Of a stretch of DNA of 64,000 nt, positions 50,187 through 62,031 are shown one piece after another. The stretch comes from Campylobacter hominis ATCC BAA-381 (GTDB taxonomy: Bacteria; Campylobacterota; Campylobacteria; Campylobacterales; Campylobacteraceae), in assembly GCF_000017585.1 (NCBI RefSeq), contig NC_009714.1, positions 62,001 through 126,000 of the forward strand, written 5' to 3'. The notes below the pieces were generated by a model. It was given only the letters and a program-made list of their open reading frames with translations, did not search any database and was not told where the DNA came from. A program made the position numbers and the translations under genes. The stretch's first letter is position 1; each line of letters starts with the position of its first letter.

Positions 50187-51275
50187 TTAAAATTTGGAAA
50201 TTTCATACCAGCCGTAATTTTCATCATTATTTTGCGAGCTGAAAATTTGGTTAAATTTCATATCGATTTTTAAATTTTGTGCGTTTTTAAACTTATTTGA
50301 GTGAAAAAATAAAAAATAATCAATCTGTCTGCAAATTTTGCCGTTCTGTTTTATTTCGCGCAGAAAATTTTCACCACCTTCAATCATTATAAGTCCATTT
50401 TTAAGCTTTTCGTATATGTTTTCACCGATTTCAACGTTTCTATTCGGCACGCTGAAAAGCGGTATTGTTTTATCAAAATTTTGCAAGTGAGAAAAAATAA
50501 AAATATTCGGATTTTTTGTGCTGCTTATTAGACGGGTATCAAGTTTCGGGCGATCCGTCCTGACAGTGTTTCCACCTATTATCAGTAAATCACTTATTGC
50601 CCTAAGTTTGTGAGAGAAAATACGGCTTTTTTCATTTGAAATAATTCCGCCGCAGGCTACGCCGTTTGCAGAAAGTGCCAGTTTAAAAAATACGAATTTA
50701 CCGTTTTTTTGCCACTTTTTAAAAGGTGAAATTAAAATTTCGGCTTCATTTTTGCAAACACCTAATTTTACATTTACGCCATTTTTATTCAAAATATAAG
50801 CCCCGCCGGATGCGATTTTGTTTTCGTCTTTTGCGCCTATTACACAATCTTTAAATTTTAAAGCGCTTATCAGATTTGCGCAAGGCGGAGTTTTTCCTAA
50901 ATGAGAACAAGGCTCCAATGTAACAAAAATTTTACCGCCTTTTAATTTGTCGGCGTGATTTTTAATGATGAAATCATATATGAAATTTGCGTTAAATTCT
51001 GTGGCTAAATTTTTTGTATCTTTAAAATTTGAGTTAAAATTTTTATTATAAGAGTTTAAAAATTTTAAAGTGAAATTTCGGTCCGAATTTTCAAGCGCTC
51101 TAAAAACAGCTAAAACTTCAGCATGAGCAAAACCGGCTTTTTCATGCGCTTCAATGCTTAAAATTTTTCCGGCATTATCAAGTACAACTGCGCCTACTGC
51201 CGGATTAGGATATGTTAAAAGTTGATTTTTCCACGCTTTTTGTAAAGCTAGATTCATATAAAATTCATCTTGCAT
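50187..51275 (-). CDS. ribD: Riboflavin biosynthesis deaminase/reductase
   Basis: Second and third steps of riboflavin synthesis. The deaminase part has the zinc ligands in AHAEVLA (H51, E53) and LEPCSHLGKTPPC (C123, C132). Roughly 45 extra Asn/Phe-rich residues lie between the HAE and PCS motifs compared with E. coli RibD. The reductase part has SNEKSR and later IGGNTVRTDRP, and the chain ends near residue 362. It lies downstream of efp on the same strand. Confidence 0.92.
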   Translation of the reverse strand: MQDEFYMNLALQKAWKNQLLTYPNPAVGAVVLDNAGKILSIEAHEKAGFAHAEVLAVFRALENSDRNFTLKFLNSYNKNFNSNFKDTKNLATEFNANFIYDFIIKNHADKLKGGKIFVTLEPCSHLGKTPPCANLISALKFKDCVIGAKDENKIASGGAYILNKNGVNVKLGVCKNEAEILISPFKKWQKNGKFVFFKLALSANGVACGGIISNEKSRIFSHKLRAISDLLIIGGNTVRTDRPKLDTRLISSTKNPNIFIFSHLQNFDKTIPLFSVPNRNVEIGENIYEKLKNGLIMIEGGENFLREIKQNGKICRQIDYFLFFHSNKFKNAQNLKIDMKFNQIFSSQNNDENYGWYEISKF

Positions 51276-51358
51276 TTCAGTAAATTCGGTAATTGCGAGA
51301 AATTAAATTATTGCGAAGCAATCAATTAAAATTAAATTTTCAGATTACTTCGCCGAGT

Positions 51359-51925
51359 TTATTTATTTGCTTTTTCTATGTATTCACCACGAACTGTATC
51401 TACGCGTATAACTTCACCTTCAAGTATATGAAATGGAATTTGCACAACGGCGCCTGTTTCAAGAGTAGCCGGTTTTTTGTTGCTTCCTTGTGTATCGCCG
51501 CGAAAATCAGGAGCAGTTTCTATGATTTTGAGTTCTACTACTTGCGGAATTTCAATTCCAATCGCTCTTCCGTTGTGGAAAAGCACATTAACCATCGTTC
51601 CATCAAGCATCCATTTTTTATTATCGCCTACTTCTTCATCACTGATTGCGATTTGTTCATAAGTTTCGGTATCCATAAATTGACAGAATTCGCCGTCATC
51701 ATAAAGATATTGCATCTCTTTTTCTTCTAAATTAGGCGTTTCGCATTTATCGCCTGCGTGGAAAGTTTTTTCCAAGACTTTACCGTCTATAAAAGATTTT
51801 ATTTTTACGCGCACAAAAGCGGGACCTTTACCCGGTTTTACGTGTTGGTATTCAACGATTTTATATGGAATGCCATCTATTTCGATTTTTAGACCTTTTT
51901 TAAGATCTCCCATTGAGTAAGACAT
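51359..51925 (-). CDS. efp: Elongation factor P
   Basis: Relieves ribosome stalling at polyproline. The 188-residue three-domain protein has the KPGKGPAF loop (about 30-37) with the lysine that many bacteria modify, and the C-terminal signature [21 protein letters not shown]. No modification gene lies in the window. Confidence 0.97.
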   Translation of the reverse strand: MSYSMGDLKKGLKIEIDGIPYKIVEYQHVKPGKGPAFVRVKIKSFIDGKVLEKTFHAGDKCETPNLEEKEMQYLYDDGEFCQFMDTETYEQIAISDEEVGDNKKWMLDGTMVNVLFHNGRAIGIEIPQVVELKIIETAPDFRGDTQGSNKKPATLETGAVVQIPFHILEGEVIRVDTVRGEYIEKANK

Positions 51926-51974
51926 TGTTTCTCCTTAAAAAATAAAGAGCTGATTATATCAAAAAAAACTTTAA

Positions 51975-55384
<3,410 letters not shown>

Positions 55385-56542
55385 TTATATGACAACATCA
55401 TTTAAAAAAGTGGCTCTTTTTTTAACTTCTTTGGGTAGATATTTGGCATAAGAGCGATAAGTTTCATTTAAATCCTTATGTCCCATCATTTTGCAACCAA
55501 CCCACATAGGCTCTTCACCACGACTTAGCATTACAGAAGCAAAAGAGTGGCGAGTGTCGTAAAGCCTACGTTTATTATAGCCAAGTTTTTCTTGCAAATT
55601 GTTGAATTTAACTCTAATCATAGAGCGAGACAGCTTAAAAATTTGTTCATCTTTATGGGCATTATTAAGCTTTATAAGCTCTTTATATACTATATCAAGC
55701 ATATCAATAACTCTATTGCTTGATTTGGTTTTGGGTGAATCAATAACACCTAAATCAGAAAGAGTTTTATTGATGCGAATTTGCCTATTTTTAAAATCAA
55801 GATCCGCATAAGTAAGAGCAAAAATCTCCCCAGTTCTAGCACCAGTAAAGAATGCAACAACTAAAAATAATCTAAGCTCTTCATCACCAGCATTCCTAAT
55901 AAGAGTTAAAATCTCATCAAGACTAAATGGTACAAATTTATCAGTTTCTTGTGGTTCATATTTTTGTTTAAATCTAGGAATAAAAAATGGATTTTTAGAA
56001 ATTAAATCATTATTAATAGCATAACGAAACAACATTTTAAAAAAAGAGCAGTATCCACTAATAGAGCTATCCTTTAAGCCCCTATCTTTGCAATACTGCA
56101 CAAATTCAACACTATGATGCCTTTCAAAATCAGATAGGTAGTAAATATTTTTATTTTCCAAAAAATCACTAACAACATTGCTCATCGTACGATAAAAATT
56201 AACAGTTTTATCTTTTAAAAACGATTTCTCTTGCAAGACTTTATCAATAACATTATCAAAGCTAAACTCGCTCGTATTTTTTATGGGTGTAGTACTTTCT
56301 TTCCCTTTTCTTAGTCTGCGATCAACCTGCTCATCCTCAAGTTCATAATATTCACGCTGAGCCTGTTCTAACTCTACACGAGAGCCAAGAAACATCTCGT
56401 AATTTTGGCGAATATAATTAAAAGCTAGAGCTGATTTTTTAAGACCAGTAGAACGGCGTATTCTAACACCATCTTTTTGGCAATCAACATAAAATCTACC
56501 TTTATGAACATATATATTTTTATTTTTTTCTAAATTTTTCAT
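55385..56542 (-). CDS. Tyrosine recombinase (integrase) of an integrative element
   Basis: A 385-residue phage-type integrase. It has an N-terminal AP2-like binding part (GRFYVDCQKDGVRIRRSTGL), a SAM-like core-binding domain (about 95-185) and a catalytic domain with R236 (TGARTGE), K271, R331 (YDTRHSFAS), H355 (MGHKD) and a C-terminal tyrosine (Y365 likely). The usual histidine three residues before the second Arg is replaced by Y328. It is the outermost gene, pointing at pyrG, as expected next to an att site. Confidence 0.92.
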   Translation of the reverse strand: MKNLEKNKNIYVHKGRFYVDCQKDGVRIRRSTGLKKSALAFNYIRQNYEMFLGSRVELEQAQREYYELEDEQVDRRLRKGKESTTPIKNTSEFSFDNVIDKVLQEKSFLKDKTVNFYRTMSNVVSDFLENKNIYYLSDFERHHSVEFVQYCKDRGLKDSSISGYCSFFKMLFRYAINNDLISKNPFFIPRFKQKYEPQETDKFVPFSLDEILTLIRNAGDEELRLFLVVAFFTGARTGEIFALTYADLDFKNRQIRINKTLSDLGVIDSPKTKSSNRVIDMLDIVYKELIKLNNAHKDEQIFKLSRSMIRVKFNNLQEKLGYNKRRLYDTRHSFASVMLSRGEEPMWVGCKMMGHKDLNETYRSYAKYLPKEVKKRATFLNDVVI

Positions 56543-56731
56543 AAAAATATTTTAGCAAAATTTTTTCAATAAAGCCAATAACTACTAACGAATATAAATA
56601 AAATCTTAAAAAATAAATTAATATAAAAACTTAATATAATTAAAAAAGAGTAAATTAGTCCTTTGAAGCTTAAATACCAATATATAGAGATTTAAAAAAT
56701 TAAAATAATAAAAAATAAGCTAAATTTAGCC

Positions 56732-56753
56732 TAAGTTTTACAAAATGTCCCAA
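56732..56753 (+). repeat. Direct repeat near integrase, copy 1
   Basis: TAAGTTTTACAAAATGTCCC and the following AA recur at 56853-56875 with one extra T. The GTCCCAA end is unusual in this AT-rich stretch. They could be arm-type integrase or excisionase sites. Confidence 0.6.
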
Positions 56754-56852
56754 TAAATAGAATTTTTATATTAAGTTTAATATAGTTAAAAACAGATTAA
56801 ATTACGATAAATAGGCAAGAAAAAGCATTAAGCAAAAATTAGTTTAAAAGTT

Positions 56853-56875
56853 TAAGTTTTTACAAAATGTCCCAA
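56853..56875 (+). repeat. Direct repeat near integrase, copy 2
   Basis: Second copy, 121 bases from the first and about 70 bases before the poly-A run. See the first copy for the shared sequence. Confidence 0.6.
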
Positions 56876-56944
56876 CCCTACCTATATATAAAAAACAGTA
56901 TAAAAAAGGGAAAGAAGTGGTTGAGAATTTTATAAATTTAAATT

Positions 56945-57004
<60 letters not shown>

Positions 57005-57516
57005 CAAATGAGCTTTTAAAAATATAAGATGATTTGTTTTTAATTGTAAATTTAGAAATTTTTAAAATTTTTATCGTAAGTTATAGTTCAGGAGCTGATT
57101 TTTAAAAAAATTATAATACGGATCAAAATTTTTTTATTTAAGTTTAGTTTAAGTATTTTAAGCAATTCTTAAATTTTTCTTAATTATATATAACTAAAAC
57201 TTATAATTTATATTTTAGAGCAAAATTTTAAAAAATTAAACATTGGTCTATTTTTTTGAGATTTAAACAAGATTTGGTTAATTTAAAGGGGGTAAAAACG
57301 GCTTTAAAAAATTAATTCAATAAAATATTCAAAAAAAGAATAAAATTGATTTTTAGGCATTTAAAAGCCATTTAAAAGCGTTTTTATAAATTTAGTTGCT
57401 TTTTCTTTTTTTTGTATGCCACTTTTTAAAGCAAGTGTAAATTTTTTTAAAGATAGAATGCTAATTGTAGTAATAATTATATAAGCTATCTAGAATATTA
57501 ATAATTAGGAGAAAAA

Positions 57517-58635
57517 ATGGCTGAAGATTTAACTCAGGAACAATTAGAAGAATGGGGATATTTAAAAGAACAAGAATTGGTAGCAAAAGAGCCATCTGTT
57601 AAAAAATACAATGCACAAAATAATACACAAAAATCAGAACTTGAAGAAAACGAAGAAAAAGAAAAACAAGTACAGAAGAGTTTTAATCGCTCAAATGAAA
57701 AATTAAACAAAGATACAAGAGAAGCTTTGGGAATTTTAAGTGAAAAATTAGAAATTAATGAGCAGATAAAAGATAGACAAGATGAGTTAAATGAAATTAA
57801 AAATCCAAGAATAACAAGAGACAAAGTAAAAGATAGCATAAACAAATTAGAAAGTAACGAAGTTTTAAAAGATAGCTTGGATATTTTGAAAGAAAAAGAA
57901 CAAGTTGAAGAGCAGATAAAAGCAAAAGAAAAAGAAATTAAAGAAAAACAAGAAGAAAAGACTGAAGACAAGGAACAAAACCAAGAAACACCAAAAGAAG
58001 ACAAGACAAAAGAAGCCGAACAAATTGACTGGAACAAAAAAGCTGATGAGCTAGAGTTACAACACGAAAAAGAGCTAGAAGATCTAAAAGACAAACAATC
58101 AAGACTTGAAGCAAATTTTCAAAAATCAATTGATAATCTAATGAATAGCGATGGAATTACTGGAGTTATAACAGCACTTCAAGAGATGGATAGAAGCTTG
58201 GAAATAATGCTTAAACAAGGTAAAGAAGAGAGCGAAGCTAAAAATAGACAAAGAGCAGAAAAACTAGAACTTGCATTTGATAGTCCAAAATTTAAAGATG
58301 CTGTTAGCAATCTAGTAAAAGAAGTTTATGATGAAAGAAAAAAAGTAAAGGGCGGATTGGATGAAATGGAAAAAGAACGCTCAAATTTTGCAAAACTAAG
58401 CACAACATATGATAAGTTGACAAAAAATAAAGAATTAGACCTAGATGGATATCAAAAACTTAAAAAAATGATGGATAACATAGAAAAAGAAACTCCAAAT
58501 TTTAAAAATACATATCCAAAAATGCATAAAAAAGTAAGTAAAACACTAGAAAAAGAAAAAGAAAACATACTCAATAAAACACTAAATAAAACAAAAGATC
58601 AAGAAAAAGATAGGTCACTAGAAAAAGAATTATAA
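57517..58635 (+). CDS. Lys/Glu-rich coiled-coil protein of the transfer operon, unknown function
   Basis: A 372-residue cytoplasmic protein without signal peptide or membrane helix. Residues 40-170 and 190-370 are dominated by Lys, Glu, Gln and Asn with long heptad-like helices. I recognise no family. A TTAGGAG ribosome site precedes the ATG. It is the first gene of the plus-strand operon, 41 bases ahead of the next. Its position suggests a structural or DNA-processing helper of conjugation, which is inference. Confidence 0.75.
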   Translation: MAEDLTQEQLEEWGYLKEQELVAKEPSVKKYNAQNNTQKSELEENEEKEKQVQKSFNRSNEKLNKDTREALGILSEKLEINEQIKDRQDELNEIKNPRITRDKVKDSINKLESNEVLKDSLDILKEKEQVEEQIKAKEKEIKEKQEEKTEDKEQNQETPKEDKTKEAEQIDWNKKADELELQHEKELEDLKDKQSRLEANFQKSIDNLMNSDGITGVITALQEMDRSLEIMLKQGKEESEAKNRQRAEKLELAFDSPKFKDAVSNLVKEVYDERKKVKGGLDEMEKERSNFAKLSTTYDKLTKNKELDLDGYQKLKKMMDNIEKETPNFKNTYPKMHKKVSKTLEKEKENILNKTLNKTKDQEKDRSLEKEL

Positions 58636-58676
58636 AAATCAATAAAAATGAACAAACAATAATAAAGGAAAATAAA

Positions 58677-59318
58677 ATGACACCAAAACAACAAAGAGAT
58701 GCAGTTGAGAAAATACTAGAAGAAAGTCAAAAGATAGTTAAAGATGATTTTCTAACTCTAAGAAAAGAATATATAGAGTTAAATCAAGGCTTAGCAGTAG
58801 CTTATGATTACGATAAAGATAAATCACAAAAATATGTAAATAACGCAAATCGAATGATAGAGCAATCAAAAAAGCAAGATAGCATGGGAAAATGGGAAAG
58901 AGATGAAGACACTAATGAAAAAATACTAATTCCGCACAAAGATGATGAAAAATTATATGACAAATTTAAAAAAGATAACAGAGATCTCTATAAAAAACTA
59001 GATAATGAATTCTCATCTATGAAAACAGAATTATCTTTTTTTAGAGATACAAAAGAAAAATTAGATGAATTTAAAAGAAACCCATCAGAAAGAAGTGGAT
59101 CAAATCTTTTAAAAAATTTTATAGAGCTTGAAGAAAGTAAAGCATTCACAAAAACAGATAAGCAAGGTCAAATAAAATTAGAAACAGGAAAAGAAATCAA
59201 TAAGGAAAGATTTTATAAAAACTATCCAGAAGCTACAGAAAAGCTAGAAAAAAACATAAAGATACACTTAAAAAATCAAGAAAACAATAAATACAATGAA
59301 AAAGGGAGAGAAATATGA
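58677..59318 (+). CDS. Helical protein of unknown function
   Basis: A 213-residue, highly charged, mostly helical cytoplasmic protein (starts MTPKQQRDAVEKILEESQ) with an AAGGAAAA ribosome site. No domain is recognised. Its stop overlaps the TrbJ-like gene by four bases, so it is probably made in step with the mating-pair genes. Confidence 0.75.
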   Translation: MTPKQQRDAVEKILEESQKIVKDDFLTLRKEYIELNQGLAVAYDYDKDKSQKYVNNANRMIEQSKKQDSMGKWERDEDTNEKILIPHKDDEKLYDKFKKDNRDLYKKLDNEFSSMKTELSFFRDTKEKLDEFKRNPSERSGSNLLKNFIELEESKAFTKTDKQGQIKLETGKEINKERFYKNYPEATEKLEKNIKIHLKNQENNKYNEKGREI

Positions 59319-60310
59319 AAAAAGTAATGCTATCTATCACCACAGCATCAGTACTTTTTTTAAATAGTGCAACTGCAAGTGGAATACCAACAATTGATGT
59401 TGCTGCAATTGCTCAAGCAGTAACTGGATACACACAATCTCTAAAAGATTACGCAGAGCAAATAAAACAATATGAACAAATGGTAAAAGATACTCTAAAT
59501 TTTGAAAAACAGATGAAAGAATTTGGAGTTGATATGAATGATGTTAATCAAATTTTAGGTGATGCAACAAAGATGATTGATGATATGAAAAATATATATA
59601 GTAACGTACAGAGTATCCCTGAAGATATTATGGGCGATATTGCAAGGGTTAAGACTGCTTGTTCATTTTTAGAAACAAATAGTCAGTTCTTTGGTCACAC
59701 TGTAAAAACATCAAGCTCAAAGATAAAAGACAAAGTCAATCAATGCACCTTTGCTTTAAGAAATGGGGCAAATGTAAGCAAAAGCATAGAAGAAATTACA
59801 CAAAAGATGAATATATCACTTGATCCAATAGAAAGAGCAAACTACAAGGCTCAAATAGCGAATATAAAAAATGCTGAAAGATTTTTGCAAGAAAGAAGTA
59901 ATATAGAAAAGACAAACACTCTCCTAGCTTTTGAAGATACTTTTAACAACGCAGATAAAACAAATAGATACTCAAAAGCAAGTATGCAAAATGACTTTAA
60001 AATTTTAGCCACTCAGCTAAGCAAGGCGAATAATCAAAAACAAGCCCAAGCACTCACAAATTCTATACTACTTAAAATTTTAGAAAATTTACAACACCAA
60101 TATGAGCTAAACATAAACTATACAAGCACTATGGCAACAGCAAGTAGAGGGCTAAGTGAGCAAAACAACTTTAAAAATATGGATGAAGCTAGTTTTGATC
60201 AAACTGTAGTAGAACATAAGCGAAATGACACATTATTTGAGCCAACAACAAAACAGCTTCCAAAAGATGAACTAGGACTACCAAAATTCATCTTTAAAAA
60301 AGATAATTAA
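59315..60310 (+). CDS. TrbJ/VirB5-like conjugal transfer protein
   Basis: A 331-residue exported protein with a signal peptide (about 1-22, ending ATASG) and then the typical pattern of this family: IPTIDVAAIAQAVTGYTQSL followed by a long helix (YAEQIKQYEQMVKDT). Two cysteines lie in the middle. TrbJ/VirB5 proteins are minor pilus components that help contact recipients. Neighbouring TrbM-like and SSB genes support a conjugative role. Confidence 0.75.
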   Translation: MKKVMLSITTASVLFLNSATASGIPTIDVAAIAQAVTGYTQSLKDYAEQIKQYEQMVKDTLNFEKQMKEFGVDMNDVNQILGDATKMIDDMKNIYSNVQSIPEDIMGDIARVKTACSFLETNSQFFGHTVKTSSSKIKDKVNQCTFALRNGANVSKSIEEITQKMNISLDPIERANYKAQIANIKNAERFLQERSNIEKTNTLLAFEDTFNNADKTNRYSKASMQNDFKILATQLSKANNQKQAQALTNSILLKILENLQHQYELNINYTSTMATASRGLSEQNNFKNMDEASFDQTVVEHKRNDTLFEPTTKQLPKDELGLPKFIFKKDN

Positions 60311-60322
60311 AAAGGGAAAAGA

Positions 60323-60739
60323 ATGAATAAAGTACAACTATGTGGATATTTAGGGCGAGATTTTGAATTAAGATACAGTAGTACAACTGGCAATGCAGTA
60401 GGCATAAATTCACTTGCAATAAGTAAGAGATTTAAAGACAATAGTGGACAAGAAAAAGAACGAACTGAGTGGATACCAATAAAGCTATTTGGTAGAACTG
60501 CCGAAGTTGCAAATCAGTACTTTAAAAAAGGGTCTCAATTTTTATGCTCAGGAGAGCTATATACTGATGATTATGTTGATAATAATGGAGTTACTAGATA
60601 TACATGGGGTGTTAATGTCAAAGAGTTTTATTGGTTAAACAATAAAAGGGAAAAAGAAGAAGTAGATGCCAATGTAAATTTAAAACCAGCATTAGATCAA
60701 GAAATTTATAACGATGACTTTAAAGAAGAGCTAGAATGA
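60323..60739 (+). CDS. ssb: Single-stranded DNA-binding protein, element-encoded
   Basis: A 138-residue OB-fold SSB: MNKVQLCGYLGRDFELRYS at the start, then REKERTEW-like RTEWIPIKLFGRTAEV and KGSQFLCSGEL. The tail is acidic (DDFKEELE) but lacks the DDDIPF tip that recruits partner proteins in chromosomal SSB. Conjugative elements often carry their own SSB to protect incoming strands. It overlaps the next gene by four bases. Confidence 0.9.
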   Translation: MNKVQLCGYLGRDFELRYSSTTGNAVGINSLAISKRFKDNSGQEKERTEWIPIKLFGRTAEVANQYFKKGSQFLCSGELYTDDYVDNNGVTRYTWGVNVKEFYWLNNKREKEEVDANVNLKPALDQEIYNDDFKEELE

Positions 60740-60972
60740 TGTTTAAAAAAGATAACTCAAACATAGAAAAAAAGTTAGATGAGATAATCATTGCCATTAA
60801 AGACTTAAATAATTCTATTTTAAATTTAAAAATGAATGAAACCAATGAAGCATATAATCAAAACATTTATCGTGGCAATATGTACCAATTTACAGATATG
60901 TTATCTCAAACATTAAAAGAAATAAACAGCAAGATAGAAGATAGAATAATTTACTTAAAGGAACAACAATGA
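60736..60972 (+). CDS. Small coiled-coil protein, unknown
   Basis: 78 residues with two helical, heptad-like stretches (IEKKLDEIIIAIKDLNNSI and TLKEINSKIEDRI). It is linked by ATGA-type overlaps to the SSB gene before and the TrbM-like gene after, so it is likely a real gene. A second ATG three bases later is also possible. No known family. Confidence 0.6.
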   Translation: MMFKKDNSNIEKKLDEIIIAIKDLNNSILNLKMNETNEAYNQNIYRGNMYQFTDMLSQTLKEINSKIEDRIIYLKEQQ

Positions 60973-61673
60973 AAAAACAAATTTTAACTATAGCTTCAGC
61001 TTTAATTTTAGCAAGTAGCCTAAGTGCTGGGGATATGTTAACAGGAGACACAAAACTTGCTTGTGAAGCAATTTTATGTTTAAGTAGTGGCACAAGACCA
61101 GGAGAATGTAGTCCAAGCATTAATAAATATTTTAGTATAAAACACAAAAAATGGAGCGACACCGTAAATGCTAGAAGAAATTTTTTAAGACTCTGCCCAG
61201 TAGATGGAGCTGATGAGAAAGATCCAATTTTTGCTGATTTAAGAGACAATGTACTTCCAAATGTAGACGCTAGAAAATGCACAGCAGATTATATTAACAA
61301 TCATCCTGAAACAAAATGCGTAAAAGAAAGTTGTGGCGAAAGGCGTTGCAGATGTGTAGAGTATGAGTATAGACCAGCAACAAAAATGCCAACAGGATGC
61401 GAAGCATTGATCGCACACTCATATACAAATATCCGACCAGTAAATACTTGTGGAACTACAAGATGGTATAGCGAAAATGAGTGGAATGGCGGAAAAATAA
61501 ACATAAAAATATCAGAAGATGAATTTAAAAGGCTAAAATCAAAAGGAGCTACAAATATAAGCTCATATGCCAATAATAGTAAATTTTGTAGGAGAAATAA
61601 AAATATGAATTTTTGCAATAGTTTCTACAAATTTGATGAAATTAAAAAGGATTGTTGGATAAATAGGGATTAA
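60969..61673 (+). CDS. TrbM-like cysteine-rich exported protein
   Basis: A 234-residue protein with a signal peptide (about 1-20, ending LSAG), then GDTKLACEAILCLSSGTRPGEC, the recognisable start of TrbM-family conjugal transfer proteins. Fourteen cysteines are spread through the mature part, including CVKESCGERRCRC, so several disulfides are likely in the periplasm. TrbM is needed for mating in IncP-type systems; its exact role is not settled. Confidence 0.8.
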   Translation: MKKQILTIASALILASSLSAGDMLTGDTKLACEAILCLSSGTRPGECSPSINKYFSIKHKKWSDTVNARRNFLRLCPVDGADEKDPIFADLRDNVLPNVDARKCTADYINNHPETKCVKESCGERRCRCVEYEYRPATKMPTGCEALIAHSYTNIRPVNTCGTTRWYSENEWNGGKINIKISEDEFKRLKSKGATNISSYANNSKFCRRNKNMNFCNSFYKFDEIKKDCWINRD

Positions 61674-61674
61674 G

Positions 61675-62028
61675 ATGAGCATGTATCCTCCAGTAATTAT
61701 TGAAGTAGAGAAAGAGATAATAGACGATTTATCTGGTTTTTTAGCTGAGTATGAAGTTATAGATACTTTAGACATTATAGAAAAATCTAAAGCTGATAAA
61801 TTTGAACCCATAGTTTTAGAAAATTTTGATAATTTTAAAATGCACGGTGGAGCTGTAACTTATTATAAAGCACACTATAGCAATGAAAAATTTACTGATA
61901 TTTTTAATGGCAAATTTAAAGAAATTGATGAACTTATAGAAAAATATAAAAATGATGAAGTGTTATATATAATCTATGTGTGGGATACAATTTACGCAAA
62001 GGCTTGGGAAGTAATCAACAAGGAATAA
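61675..62028 (+). CDS. Acidic protein of unknown function
   Basis: 117 residues, acidic, alpha/beta by pattern, no signal peptide. It carries no motif I recognise. It begins two bases after the TrbM-like stop and ends four before the TOPRIM gene, so it is part of the same operon. Element-borne small acidic proteins are sometimes antirestriction factors, but nothing in the sequence shows that here. Confidence 0.65.
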   Translation: MSMYPPVIIEVEKEIIDDLSGFLAEYEVIDTLDIIEKSKADKFEPIVLENFDNFKMHGGAVTYYKAHYSNEKFTDIFNGKFKEIDELIEKYKNDEVLYIIYVWDTIYAKAWEVINKE

Positions 62029-62031
62029 AAA

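Noticed and set aside
57534-58094. Minus-strand Ser/Cys/Phe-rich 186-codon frame
   Set aside because: Mirror of the Lys/Glu-rich coiled-coil gene: AAA/GAA codons read backwards give Phe and Ser.
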